A DNA stretch of 36,871 bases from Candidatus Rokubacteria bacterium GWA2_73_35 (GTDB lineage: Bacteria > Methylomirabilota > Methylomirabilia > Rokubacteriales > CSP1-6): the NCBI GenBank assembly GCA_001790205.1, contig MGBU01000238.1:1-36871 (forward strand), read 5' to 3'. Position numbers and translations under genes: made by a program. Every line of letters starts with the position of its first letter. The first letter of the stretch is position 1. Below are positions 16,526 through 25,536 of this stretch, piece after piece. The notes under the pieces are model-generated. The model did no database searches and had not been told where the DNA came from. It saw only the letters and a list, made by a program, of their open reading frames with translations.

Positions 16526-18855
16526 GTCGGCCGCGCCGCCTGCCCCTCTTCTGGAACGTCGTCATCGCGCTGGCGATCGTCTGGGCGCTCCTCGCGTGGG
16601 GCCTGCCCTGGCTCGGGATGTGGGTGACGGGCGGGCCGCGGCCGCTCCCCGTGCCGGGCGTCGTCCGCCTGATCTACCTGCTGCTCGCCCTCGTCGGCGC
16701 GGCGGTCTACGTGACGATCAGCGACGAGTCGCTCCGCGAGTTCCTCCGGCCACCGGTCGCGGGCTTGCGCGGGCCCGACCCGGCCGCGCCGCACGCGCGC
16801 TGGCGCAGGCTCGCGCGCCTGGTCGTCCTCGTCCTCCTTCCGCTGCTCGCGGGCGCCGCCGTCTACGCCCGCACGGCGCCGACGGCCCAGAGCCCGACCA
16901 TCTTGCGGATCCAGCACCCGACGATCCCGGGGGCGTACGAGAAGCGCTCGAACCCGTTCCGTGGGCGGTCCGACGAGGCCGCGATCCTCGCCGAGGGGCG
17001 GGAGATCTTCCAGATCAACTGCCGCCCCTGTCACGGCGACGCCGCCGACGGCGCCGGGCCGATGGCCTGGGGCTTTCGGCTCAAGCCCGCGAATTTCACC
17101 GACGCCGGCACGATCGCCACCGTCGTCGAGTCGTACGCCTTCTGGCGCGTCACCGTGGGCGGGCCCGGCCTGCCGCCGGAGGCGACGCCGTGGGACTCGG
17201 CGATGCCGACCTGGCGCCACGACCTCACCGACGAGCAGAAGTGGAAGGCCGTGATGGCCGCCTACGACCTGGCCGGCGTCGAGCCGCGCAAGCCGGAGAG
17301 GCTCGGCTGGCTCCATCCGTCCGGCGCCTGGGCGCAGACGACGCCCGCGGGGACGCCCGAGGGCCTCGCGCGCGGCAAGCGGATCTACGCGAAGCGCTGC
17401 CAGGCCTGCCACGGCGAGAAGGGCGACGGGCTCGGCCCCGTGGCGCCCTACCTGAACCCGCGGCCGCGCGACTTCACGCTCGGCGCGTTCAAGTTGAGGA
17501 CCACGGGCTCGGGCGAGCCGCCGACGGACGAGGACCTCTTCCGCGTCGTGACGCGCGGCGTCCCCGGCACCGCGATGTCGGGCTGGACGACGCTCTCGGC
17601 CGACGAGCGCTGGCAGGTGATCGCATACCTCAAGACGTTCAGCACCGCGTTCCAGGAGCCGCGCACCGTGGTGAGCGCGGGGCGCGGGCCCGCGGCTTCG
17701 CCGGAGCTGCTCGCCCGGGGCCGGCAGGTCTACCAGAAGGCCAAGTGCTGGGAGTGCCACGGCGAGAGCGGCCGGGGCGACGGGCCCGCGGCGCCGACCC
17801 TGAAGGACGACGCGAAGAACACCATCCGCGCCGCCAATCTCCAGAAGGGCTGGCTCATGAAGGGCGGCCGCGAGGCCGCGGACATCTTCATGCGCTTCTC
17901 CACCGGGGTCGACGGCACCCCCATGCCCTCGTACGCCGACTCGCTCTCCGAGGACGAGCGCTGGGCCCTCGCCCACTACGTGACGTCGCTCCAGACGACG
18001 GAGGAGCCGGGCGCGGAGGTCGTCCTGCGGGCCACCCGGGTCGCGGGCCCATTGCCCGGCGACCCCGCCGATCCCCGCTGGCGGGCGCAGCCCTTCCTCG
18101 CCGTGCCGCTCGCGGGCCAGGTCCTCGCCAGGCCGCGCTGGCAGAACCACGCCGTCGACGTCGTCAGCATCCGCGCCCTCTACGACGAGCGCGCGATCGC
18201 GTTCCTGCTCGAGTGGGACGACCGCTTCGAGGACGTCGAGCACCGGCCCGGTCCCGAGCCGGCGCTCGCCCCGTGGACCTACCCCAGGATCGACCTCGAC
18301 CCCGAGCGCCGGGAGCGGCTGCGGGACGCGATCCGGCTCCAGTTCCCGGTGGCGATCCCGACGGGGCCCGAGCGCCCGCACTTCTTCCTCGGGAACCCCG
18401 GGCGCCCGGTCGCGCTCTGGCACTGGCGCGCCGACGCGAACGGGCGGGGCGACGCCGCCGTCGTCAAGGAGCGCGCCGAGGGGTGGGAGAAGCCCGTCGT
18501 CGAGCTGCCCGCGGCGAGCCAGGACGTGAGCGCCCGCGGGGCGTGGAAGGACGGCCGCTGGCGCGTCGTCCTGACGCGCCCGCTCGGGCCGAAGGACCCC
18601 GCGAGCGACGTGGCCTTCGAGCCCGGCCGCCTCGTGCCCTTCGCGGTCCACGCCTGGGACGGCTCGAACGGCGAGCGCGGGCTCAGGATGTCGCTCTCGT
18701 CCTGGAGCTTCGTCGTCCTCGACGCGCCCCCGCCGGCGACCGTCTACGTCTACCCGCTGCTGGGCGTCGGCCTCGTCGGCGTCGCGGAGTGGTGGCTCGT
18801 CAGGCGCGTGCGGCGGCGGGCGCCTCAGGCCGACGCGGCCGCGCGCGACGCGTAG
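16522..18855 (+). CDS. Tri-haem cytochrome c with C-terminal ethylbenzene-dehydrogenase-gamma-like (EB_dh) haem b domain and terminal TM
   Basis: CRPCH, CQACH, CWECH; C-terminal VDVVSIRALYDERAIAFLLEWDDRFED...DAIRLQFPVAI; two N-terminal and one C-terminal hydrophobic helices; GTG start overlaps the upstream stop. Confidence 0.85.
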   Translation: MSRPRRLPLFWNVVIALAIVWALLAWGLPWLGMWVTGGPRPLPVPGVVRLIYLLLALVGAAVYVTISDESLREFLRPPVAGLRGPDPAAPHARWRRLARLVVLVLLPLLAGAAVYARTAPTAQSPTILRIQHPTIPGAYEKRSNPFRGRSDEAAILAEGREIFQINCRPCHGDAADGAGPMAWGFRLKPANFTDAGTIATVVESYAFWRVTVGGPGLPPEATPWDSAMPTWRHDLTDEQKWKAVMAAYDLAGVEPRKPERLGWLHPSGAWAQTTPAGTPEGLARGKRIYAKRCQACHGEKGDGLGPVAPYLNPRPRDFTLGAFKLRTTGSGEPPTDEDLFRVVTRGVPGTAMSGWTTLSADERWQVIAYLKTFSTAFQEPRTVVSAGRGPAASPELLARGRQVYQKAKCWECHGESGRGDGPAAPTLKDDAKNTIRAANLQKGWLMKGGREAADIFMRFSTGVDGTPMPSYADSLSEDERWALAHYVTSLQTTEEPGAEVVLRATRVAGPLPGDPADPRWRAQPFLAVPLAGQVLARPRWQNHAVDVVSIRALYDERAIAFLLEWDDRFEDVEHRPGPEPALAPWTYPRIDLDPERRERLRDAIRLQFPVAIPTGPERPHFFLGNPGRPVALWHWRADANGRGDAAVVKERAEGWEKPVVELPAASQDVSARGAWKDGRWRVVLTRPLGPKDPASDVAFEPGRLVPFAVHAWDGSNGERGLRMSLSSWSFVVLDAPPPATVYVYPLLGVGLVGVAEWWLVRRVRRRAPQADAAARDA

Positions 18856-19715
18856 AGCTCGGCGCAGCGGGCGCACACACCGTCGGCGGGCCGCCAGGCC
18901 GGGAAGTCGCGGACGATCGCCGCGAGCGCGCGGCCCGCGAGCGTCGCGCCGGCGACCACGACGGGTCCCGGCAGGTCGCAGAGCCCGCAGCGGGGCCGCG
19001 GGGCGGCCTCCGGACCACCGACGGCGAACGCCATGAGGTCCGCGTGGCTGCGCTGGTCGGCGTCGAAGAAGCGCGCGAAGGCCGACTCGGCGGCCTCGCC
19101 CAGGTAGGCGTACGCGCGCGCGAACTCGCGAAGGCGCTCGGCGCGCGAGCCGGCGGGGAGGCACCCGCGGCGCGCGAGCCGCCCGTCCACGTAGGCGTTC
19201 CAGAGCACGCGGTAGTTCTCGCGGACGAGGTGCTCGCGCGGGCCGCCGGCGACGTCGGCCGGCACCCCCGGCGCGTAGCCGAAGCGCGGGTCGAGCATGT
19301 CGGCCACGTGCAGCAGCTCGCGGCGGAGGAGGACGCCCAGCCGCGCCGGCGCGGCGACGGTCTCGCAGGTCACCCGGACGAGGAGCGTCGGGGAGGCCCC
19401 CGGGGGGACGAGCAGGTCGGCGCCCTCGTCACCACGCCGGCGCGCCCAGGCGACGAGCCAGCGCGCGCAGCGGGCGACGATCGCCGGCCGCTCCTCGAGG
19501 GCCTCGCGGAACGGCCGGTCGAGTCCCAGGCGCGCGAACCACGCCGCGTGGAGCGTGTCGAAGGCCGTCTCGCGCTCGGCGCCCTCGGCGATCCCGTAGA
19601 GCCGGTCGCGCTCGGCGCGGAAGCGTGCCTCCTCCGCCCGCCCGGCCACGGCGAGGAGCACGGCCCCCTCGACGAGACGCGGCTCCCACTCGGGCTCGAG
19701 GCGCGCCGGCGTCAT
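18825..19715 (-). CDS. Uncharacterised protein with C-terminal paired CxxC motifs (possible Mo-enzyme assembly factor)
   Basis: C-terminal RCGLCDLPG...DGVCARCAELY; start overlaps the stop of the upstream torD-like gene; no family recognised. Confidence 0.75.
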   Translation of the reverse strand: MTPARLEPEWEPRLVEGAVLLAVAGRAEEARFRAERDRLYGIAEGAERETAFDTLHAAWFARLGLDRPFREALEERPAIVARCARWLVAWARRRGDEGADLLVPPGASPTLLVRVTCETVAAPARLGVLLRRELLHVADMLDPRFGYAPGVPADVAGGPREHLVRENYRVLWNAYVDGRLARRGCLPAGSRAERLREFARAYAYLGEAAESAFARFFDADQRSHADLMAFAVGGPEAAPRPRCGLCDLPGPVVVAGATLAGRALAAIVRDFPAWRPADGVCARCAELYASRAAASA

Positions 19716-20440
19716 GCCTCGAGCGGGGCGCCGGCCGGCCCGCAGGCCATCGGCGTCGCGTCGGGCGCCGTGGAGCGGAGGCTGAGAAAGGACGGGCCGA
19801 CGGCGACGCCCGCGCGCCCGCACTCGGCGGTGACGACCCCGACGAGCAGGCCGCCGAGCACACCGTAGAACCCATCGGGGTCGAGTCGCGCGAGCGCGCC
19901 GCCGAAGGCGGGCGCCCAGCGGCCCAGGTGGTCGCGGAGGAACAGGCGCGTGGCGCGGCGCGCCTCGTCGCCGAGCGGCGCGTCGCCGAGCGCCGAGGCG
20001 CGCGCCTCGCGCCGCGCCAGGACGAGGAGGAACTCGCACTCGCAGGCGATGTGGTCGGGGCGCTCGCGGGCGCCGGGATCGAGCACGAGGCCGAAGGCGC
20101 GGAAGAACGCCCCGAGGTCGCTCATCTCGCGCTGAGGCGCCCAGAGCGAGTCCTCGCCGTACTCGGTCTCGTAGGGCGACGCCGCGCCGCGCGCGGTGTG
20201 GCCGAACAGGCGGCCGTATGCGAGGCCGAGCGCCTCGCCCGACGGCGCCGGCGCGACGGCGAGCGCCCGCACCAGCGGCGCGAGCGCGGTCCCGTCCGCG
20301 GCGTCGAGCGGCGCGGCCGCCTCGGCGAGCGCGCCCGCCCCCTCGGCCCGTGCGAGCCGCGCGACCGTCTCCTCGGTCGGTGGGCAGAAGCCAAGCACCA
20401 GCGCCTCCCAGAGGGCGCTTCGACAGAGCAAGAGATCCAC
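19712..20440 (-). CDS. TorD/NarJ-family molybdoenzyme chaperone
   Basis: GLAYGRLFGHTARGAASPYETEYG, RPDHIACECEFLLVLARREA, FLRDHLGRWAPAF typical of TorD/DmsD/NarJ; GTG start at 20440 chosen because upstream in-frame codons lie in the hairpin repeat (ORF track extends to 20548). Confidence 0.85.
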   Translation of the reverse strand: MDLLLCRSALWEALVLGFCPPTEETVARLARAEGAGALAEAAAPLDAADGTALAPLVRALAVAPAPSGEALGLAYGRLFGHTARGAASPYETEYGEDSLWAPQREMSDLGAFFRAFGLVLDPGARERPDHIACECEFLLVLARREARASALGDAPLGDEARRATRLFLRDHLGRWAPAFGGALARLDPDGFYGVLGGLLVGVVTAECGRAGVAVGPSFLSLRSTAPDATPMACGPAGAPLEA

Positions 20441-20448
20441 CGCTTCGA

Positions 20449-20511
20449 GCGCGGGCTTTGCCCGCGCCTTCGACGGGGGGAGGTTCGGAAGGGGGGCGGA
20501 GCCCCCCTCCG
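20449..20511. repeat. Two-hairpin GC-rich intercistronic element between the nxrB-like and torD-like genes
   Basis: GCGCGGGC-ttt-GCCCGCGC (20449-20467) and CGGAaGGGGGGC-gga-GCCCCCCTCCG (20486-20511), read directly. Confidence 0.8.
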
Positions 20512-20513
20512 AG

Positions 20514-21779
20514 CTAGATCGAGTTGGCGTGCCTGCTCGATCGGACATGGATCGGCTCCTCGACCTTCGTCCGGAACAGCTCCTCGCCGCGCCGCCCGTA
20601 GGCGATCACCGTGTCGTCGTGGACCGTGACCTTCCTGCCGCGCAGCGTGCCCTCGTACACCTTCGGACCCTCGACGACCTTGTAGCCGAAGATGATCTTG
20701 TTCGACCGCCGGAAGAGCTGGAGCACGGCGGTCAGCTCGCGGTCGGGCTTCTCGTAGCGCTCGAGCGCCGCGTCCACGCCGGGGCCGAACATCTGCCGGA
20801 GGTAGGGGCGCGGCACCCAGCGCGGGGGAATGTAGTAGCCGTTCGGCTCGGTGCCGAACTGCGGGTAGAGCGGCAGGGCCACCTTCGCCACATGCACGAG
20901 GTAGTAGAGCGGGTTCTGCCGGTCCTCGGCCCAGGTGCCGTCCGGGTTCAGCCTGACGAGCCCCTGGAGCCGGATCTGGCCGATGCACGCCGCCATGCAG
21001 CGCGTCTCGAGCGGCACGCCGCCGCTCTCCGGGTCCCTGCCCTCGACGCGCGGGTAGCAGGCGACGCACTTCTCCGACACCCGCGTGTTGCCGCGGTACA
21101 TCGACTTCTTGTACGGGCACGCCTCGACGCACTTCCGGTAGCCGCGGCACTCGGCCTGATCGATGAGGACGATCCCGTCCTCGGGCCGCTTGTAGATCGC
21201 CTTGCGCGGGCAGGCGGCCAGACAGGCCGGATACTGGCAGTGGTTGCAGATGCGCGCGAGATAGAAGAACCAGGTCTTGTGCTCCGGCAGCGACTCGCCG
21301 GTCCTGTGGTACTCGCGGGGCTTGCCGCGCTCGCCGACGGGGTTGTCCTCGTAGATGTTCGGCGAGTTCCACTCGTCGTCGGCCGGCAGGTAGCCGAGCA
21401 CGCGCGCGCTGTCGGGGGTCAGCATGCGTGGGGCCTCGAAGATCGTCTGCCCCTCGAACCGACCCCAGGGGCCCCGAGGGTCGCCGGCGGGCGCGCCGGT
21501 CCAGCGCTGGCCGTCCGGGTTTGCGCGCTCGAGCAGCTCCAGGATCTTCATGTCCCAGAACATCGGGTAGCCGCCGTAGGGCTTCGTCTCGACGTTGGCC
21601 CACCACATGTGCTCCTGGCCCTTCGAGAAGGTCCACGTGGACTTGCAGGCCATCGTGCAGCTCTGGCAGGCGATGCAGCGGTTGATGTTGAACACGAACG
21701 CGAACTGCGCGCGGGGATACGCCGCATCGTACGTGTAGGTCATCTCCCGGCCGAGCTGCCAGTTGTGGACGCGCGCCAT
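20514..21779 (-). CDS. NxrB/NarH-like iron-sulfur beta subunit
   Basis: NINRCIACQSCTMACKSTWT, ICNHCQYPACLAACPRKAIYKR, CRGYRKCVEACPYKKSMYR, SEKCVACYPRVEG: four ferredoxin-type Cys clusters. Confidence 0.93.
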   Translation of the reverse strand: MARVHNWQLGREMTYTYDAAYPRAQFAFVFNINRCIACQSCTMACKSTWTFSKGQEHMWWANVETKPYGGYPMFWDMKILELLERANPDGQRWTGAPAGDPRGPWGRFEGQTIFEAPRMLTPDSARVLGYLPADDEWNSPNIYEDNPVGERGKPREYHRTGESLPEHKTWFFYLARICNHCQYPACLAACPRKAIYKRPEDGIVLIDQAECRGYRKCVEACPYKKSMYRGNTRVSEKCVACYPRVEGRDPESGGVPLETRCMAACIGQIRLQGLVRLNPDGTWAEDRQNPLYYLVHVAKVALPLYPQFGTEPNGYYIPPRWVPRPYLRQMFGPGVDAALERYEKPDRELTAVLQLFRRSNKIIFGYKVVEGPKVYEGTLRGRKVTVHDDTVIAYGRRGEELFRTKVEEPIHVRSSRHANSI

Positions 21780-21782
21780 ACG

Positions 21783-22076
21783 CTAGTCCCTCCCGGTCAC
21801 TTCGGCGGCCGGCGGCCCCGTGTGGGCGCCGAACACGCCGACGCACTCCCGGACGATCGCGGTGACTTCGGTCTCCCCGAGCAGTCGAAGAGCGCGGTGG
21901 GCGCCGGCGTAGAACGGCGACCGGAACAGGCCGAGGATCCGCGGCGCGTCGAATCCCATGCGCGCGAACTCCTCGGCGAACACCCAGGCCATGTCCCGCG
22001 TCGCCTCCAGCTCCGCCGGAAGCGCCACGCCCACCAGGACGCCGGGATCGGTCGGATCCGGGTCGCCGTACGGCAC
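21783..22076 (-). CDS. Small uncharacterised protein (97 aa) inserted between alpha and beta subunit genes
   Basis: ORF packed with 1 to 3 nt gaps between the flanking genes; no family recognised. Confidence 0.75.
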   Translation of the reverse strand: MPYGDPDPTDPGVLVGVALPAELEATRDMAWVFAEEFARMGFDAPRILGLFRSPFYAGAHRALRLLGETEVTAIVRECVGVFGAHTGPPAAEVTGRD

Positions 22077-22077
22077 G

Positions 22078-25000
22078 CTAGGCCTTCCGGTAGAGGTCGC
22101 CGGCGATGTAGCGCTTCATGAACTCGTTCTCGTTGTCGGGCGTGAATCCGGTCGTCGCGGGCGCCCAGACGCCCCTGCCGCCGAGGCCGCCGTCCTCGGC
22201 CTTGGTGACCTTCACGAGCGTCTCCTTGGGCACCGTGTTGAGCGCGTGGTTGTCCGCCTCGCCGCCGAAGATGAACCCCATGAAGACCTTGGCCTTGTGG
22301 AACAGCGAGTCGGTCTGGTGCATCGGCATGTGCCAGTTGCGCGTGACGGACTGCTGCGAGCCGTAGCGCAGGTTCGCCTGGTAGCCGGTGTTCTCGCTGA
22401 GCGCGCGGCCGTCGGGACGGGTTTCGTGCGCCTTCACGCTCTTCTCGGTGGCGATGAACGGCGCGTGCTTCATCATGACGCAGTCGTACGGGTACGCGTG
22501 GTTGTACTTCACGCGGAGCATGCAGCGCGACACGCGATAGAACGGGTCGTCGGGCCGTGCGCCCAGGTACGGCCGGTCGGCCGGGTTCGCGTCCACGTAA
22601 ACATAATCGCCGTCGTTGATTCCCAGGTCGCGCGCAGCCTGAGGATTCATGTGGAGCTGGTGCTCCCCGACCGAAGGGGCCCGCTTGTCGAGACGGTACG
22701 GATCCCCGAAGTTGGAGTCGTACAGCATGTGCCAGTCCACGTTCGACCAGCCCGAGTGGACGCGGTGGCGCGTCTTCGGCGTGAGACAGTAGAAGTGGTA
22801 GCCCTTCTCCCAGAGGAAGTTCTTCGTCCCTTTGACCCGGCTCCACGGGAGCTTCACGTTGCGGATCGTTCGCTCGTCCCAGTGCTCCGCCGTGAGCGGG
22901 ATCCCGTAGTCGTCCGGGCGAACGAGCGGGTTCGAGGACACGATGACGTTCGGCAAGTACGGCGTCGCCTCCGGGCCCTCGCGGTGCACGATGAAGTTCT
23001 CGCCATACTCGATCGCCTCGGGGACGTCGGCGTACGCGTGGAGCCGCCCGGTGTCGGTGTGGAACGGCTCCGAGTCGTGGACCTGCTCCCAGAACGGGAT
23101 GCGCGGATAGGTGCGGAAGAGCATGAGCGCGCCGCCGCGCGGCCCGTACTTGCCCGCCATGATGTCGGCGAGCCTGTAGCCGGCGGTCGTCGTCGAGGTG
23201 TCGAGCAGGCGCTGGATGTAGACCTCGCGCCCGCCCGCGAGCGCGAACTTGAAGTAGTCGGCGAAGCGCCGGTCGCCGGTGACGTCCGCGAGCGCCTTCG
23301 CGATCCCCGCGAGGATCATCAGGTCGTCGCGGCTGTCGAAGACCGGCGGAATGCCGCCCTTCCAGATCTGGAGGAACGGGTTCGAGCAGCTCGCCGTCAC
23401 CTCGAGCCCCTCGAACTCCAGCCAGCTGTTGGCCGGCAGCGCGATGTCCGCGTACTCGATCGACGCGGTCATCTGGATGTCGATCGCGACGATCATCTCG
23501 ACCTTCGGGTTCACGTTCTTGATGACGCCGTACGCCCACTTGGCGTTGTTGATCAGGTTGACGTTCGTGAAGATGATCGCCTTGCTCGGCGTGGGCATGT
23601 GGGTGTCGCCGGTGAAGTTCCGCCGGCCGTACTTCGGCGTGTCGACGATCAGCGCGAGGTCGCCGTGGTTCCAGTACGCGGGCTCCTCGTCCTTCGTGTA
23701 CGCGTGCGCCTCCACGTCGCGGCCGTGGGCGCCGGGGTCGAGGTTCGGCTGGAACGGGTCCTCGGCGACCCAGCCCTTGAAGCCCGGGCCCGTCTCCTTC
23801 GAGCCCTGGAAGAGGGCCGCCTTGTAGTTCCCCGCCCAGGTGTGGCACCCCGCGCCGGGCTTGCCGATGTTGCCGGTGAGCATCAGCGGCAGGTACGCGG
23901 CGCGGTTCATCTCGGTCGCGTGGAACCAGTGGTTGATCCCCTCGCCCTGGTGGATCGCCACCGGCCTCATCGTGCCGATGTCCTGCGCGAGCTGCCGGAT
24001 CAGGTCCCCGGGCGCCTGGGTGATCTCGACGACCGTGTCGAGGTCGTAGTCCTTGAGGTGCGTGCCGTAGAGGGTCCAGAGGGTGGCGACCTCCACCTCC
24101 GCGCCGTCCACGAGCTTCACCTTCCAGGTTCCGTCGAGAGCCGGCCGGATGCCCTTCGCCGCCATCCGCGCACCGACGTCGTCGCGCGTGAGGGCGCGCA
24201 GGGCCCCCGCCTGCGCGTCCCAGACGACGTAATCGCCGAGCCTGGCGTGCTGCTCGGCCGTGAGTCCCTGGACCTTCACCGAGGGGCCGTCGGGCGCGAG
24301 CGTCGTCCTGTAGCCGGGGAAGACCTCGTGGGCGCGCAGGCGCCGCAGCGTGTCGGTGCGGACGAGGAGCGGGAAGTCGGTGAAGGCCCGGACGAAGCCC
24401 TCGTCGTACCACTTGTTCTCGAGCATCAGGCGCGTGACGCCGAGCCAGAGGGCGGCGTCGGTCTGGGGCCGGATGGGGATCCAGTAGTCCGCCTTGGTGG
24501 ACGGCGGCCCGTACTCGGGCGCGATGACGACGATCTTCGCGCCGCGCTCCATGCACTCGATGAACCAGTGGGAATCGGTGAGCTTGTTCTCCACCAGGTT
24601 CTTGCCGTCCATGATGATGAGCTTGGAGAACCGGAGGTCGTTGAAGTCGCAGTCCGAGGCCTGGAGCCCGTGCACCCAGGGGTGGCCGGGCGCCTGGTCG
24701 CCGTGCCAGGTGTAGTTGGACCAGTTGCGGCCGGCCTTCGCGTCCTTCGATCCGACGCGACGGATCGCCGCGTCGAGCAGCGCGAGGGAGTTGTTGAGCC
24801 GGTACATGCCGTACTTGCCGATGACGCCGAGGAGCCCCATGCCGCCGCGCATCTTGATCGTGCGCGTGCCGGCGCCTCCCATCGCCTCGACCATCTCCGG
24901 CTGGTAGCCCTGCGCGAGCAGGCGCGCCTTCCCGTCCTCGCCGCTGTAGCTTTCGGCGATCTTGACCAGCGCCTTCGCGATGCAGGCGAAGGCGTCCTCC

Positions 25001-25515
25001 CACGCGATCTGGACGAACTCGTCCTGGCCGCGCGCGTCGAACATGTACTTCGTGCGGAGCTCGGGCGTGAGCTCGGGGAAGCCGGCGTCGGCCCACGCCT
25101 TCCAGCCCCTGCGCACGATCGGGTGCTTGAGGCGGTAGGGCCCGTAGAGCACCCGGTGGAACGTGTAGCCCTTGGCGCACTGGCGCGGGTTCCAGTTCGC
25201 GGTGGCGTGGTTGCCGTCGAGGTCGGCATAGGTCTGGTAGTCGTAGGTGTTGCCCAGCCGCGTGACGACGCCGTTGCGCACGAAGGCTCGCACGCGGCAG
25301 GCGTGGGTGTCGTTGGGCGAGCAGACCCAGTCGAAGGTGCGGTCGTAGGCGTACTGGTCGCGGTAGATCTTCTCCCAGTCGCGGGCCACCGAGCCCGCCA
25401 GGGGGTTCTGGTCGGGATCGGCCGCCGCAAGGAGCCTGAGCGGCAGCGCGAGCTCGGTCGCGGCCGCCGTGCCGGCGCCGAGGCCGAGCCAGCGGAGGAA
25501 TTCACGTCGCTCCAT
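22078..25515 (-). CDS. NxrA/NarG-like molybdopterin alpha subunit (type II DMSO reductase family, Nitrospira-type periplasmic NXR-like)
   Basis: RRxFLRW Tat-like start; DWVCSPNDTHACRVRAFVRNGVV, WNPRQCAKGYTFHRVLYGPYRLKHPIVRRGWK, NWSNYTWHGDQAPGHPWVHGLQASDCDFNDLRFSKL closely resemble recalled Nitrospira NxrA. Confidence 0.92.
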   Translation of the reverse strand: MERREFLRWLGLGAGTAAATELALPLRLLAAADPDQNPLAGSVARDWEKIYRDQYAYDRTFDWVCSPNDTHACRVRAFVRNGVVTRLGNTYDYQTYADLDGNHATANWNPRQCAKGYTFHRVLYGPYRLKHPIVRRGWKAWADAGFPELTPELRTKYMFDARGQDEFVQIAWEDAFACIAKALVKIAESYSGEDGKARLLAQGYQPEMVEAMGGAGTRTIKMRGGMGLLGVIGKYGMYRLNNSLALLDAAIRRVGSKDAKAGRNWSNYTWHGDQAPGHPWVHGLQASDCDFNDLRFSKLIIMDGKNLVENKLTDSHWFIECMERGAKIVVIAPEYGPPSTKADYWIPIRPQTDAALWLGVTRLMLENKWYDEGFVRAFTDFPLLVRTDTLRRLRAHEVFPGYRTTLAPDGPSVKVQGLTAEQHARLGDYVVWDAQAGALRALTRDDVGARMAAKGIRPALDGTWKVKLVDGAEVEVATLWTLYGTHLKDYDLDTVVEITQAPGDLIRQLAQDIGTMRPVAIHQGEGINHWFHATEMNRAAYLPLMLTGNIGKPGAGCHTWAGNYKAALFQGSKETGPGFKGWVAEDPFQPNLDPGAHGRDVEAHAYTKDEEPAYWNHGDLALIVDTPKYGRRNFTGDTHMPTPSKAIIFTNVNLINNAKWAYGVIKNVNPKVEMIVAIDIQMTASIEYADIALPANSWLEFEGLEVTASCSNPFLQIWKGGIPPVFDSRDDLMILAGIAKALADVTGDRRFADYFKFALAGGREVYIQRLLDTSTTTAGYRLADIMAGKYGPRGGALMLFRTYPRIPFWEQVHDSEPFHTDTGRLHAYADVPEAIEYGENFIVHREGPEATPYLPNVIVSSNPLVRPDDYGIPLTAEHWDERTIRNVKLPWSRVKGTKNFLWEKGYHFYCLTPKTRHRVHSGWSNVDWHMLYDSNFGDPYRLDKRAPSVGEHQLHMNPQAARDLGINDGDYVYVDANPADRPYLGARPDDPFYRVSRCMLRVKYNHAYPYDCVMMKHAPFIATEKSVKAHETRPDGRALSENTGYQANLRYGSQQSVTRNWHMPMHQTDSLFHKAKVFMGFIFGGEADNHALNTVPKETLVKVTKAEDGGLGGRGVWAPATTGFTPDNENEFMKRYIAGDLYRKA

Positions 25516-25536
25516 CCGCTTCCTCCTCAGAGCGAG

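Noticed and set aside
20441-20548. N-terminal extension of the torD-like ORF (MSDRAGTPTRSSSEGGSAPLPNLPPSKARAKPALEA)
   Set aside because: Encoded by the hairpin element and the nxrB-like 3' end; GTG at 20440 is a more plausible start
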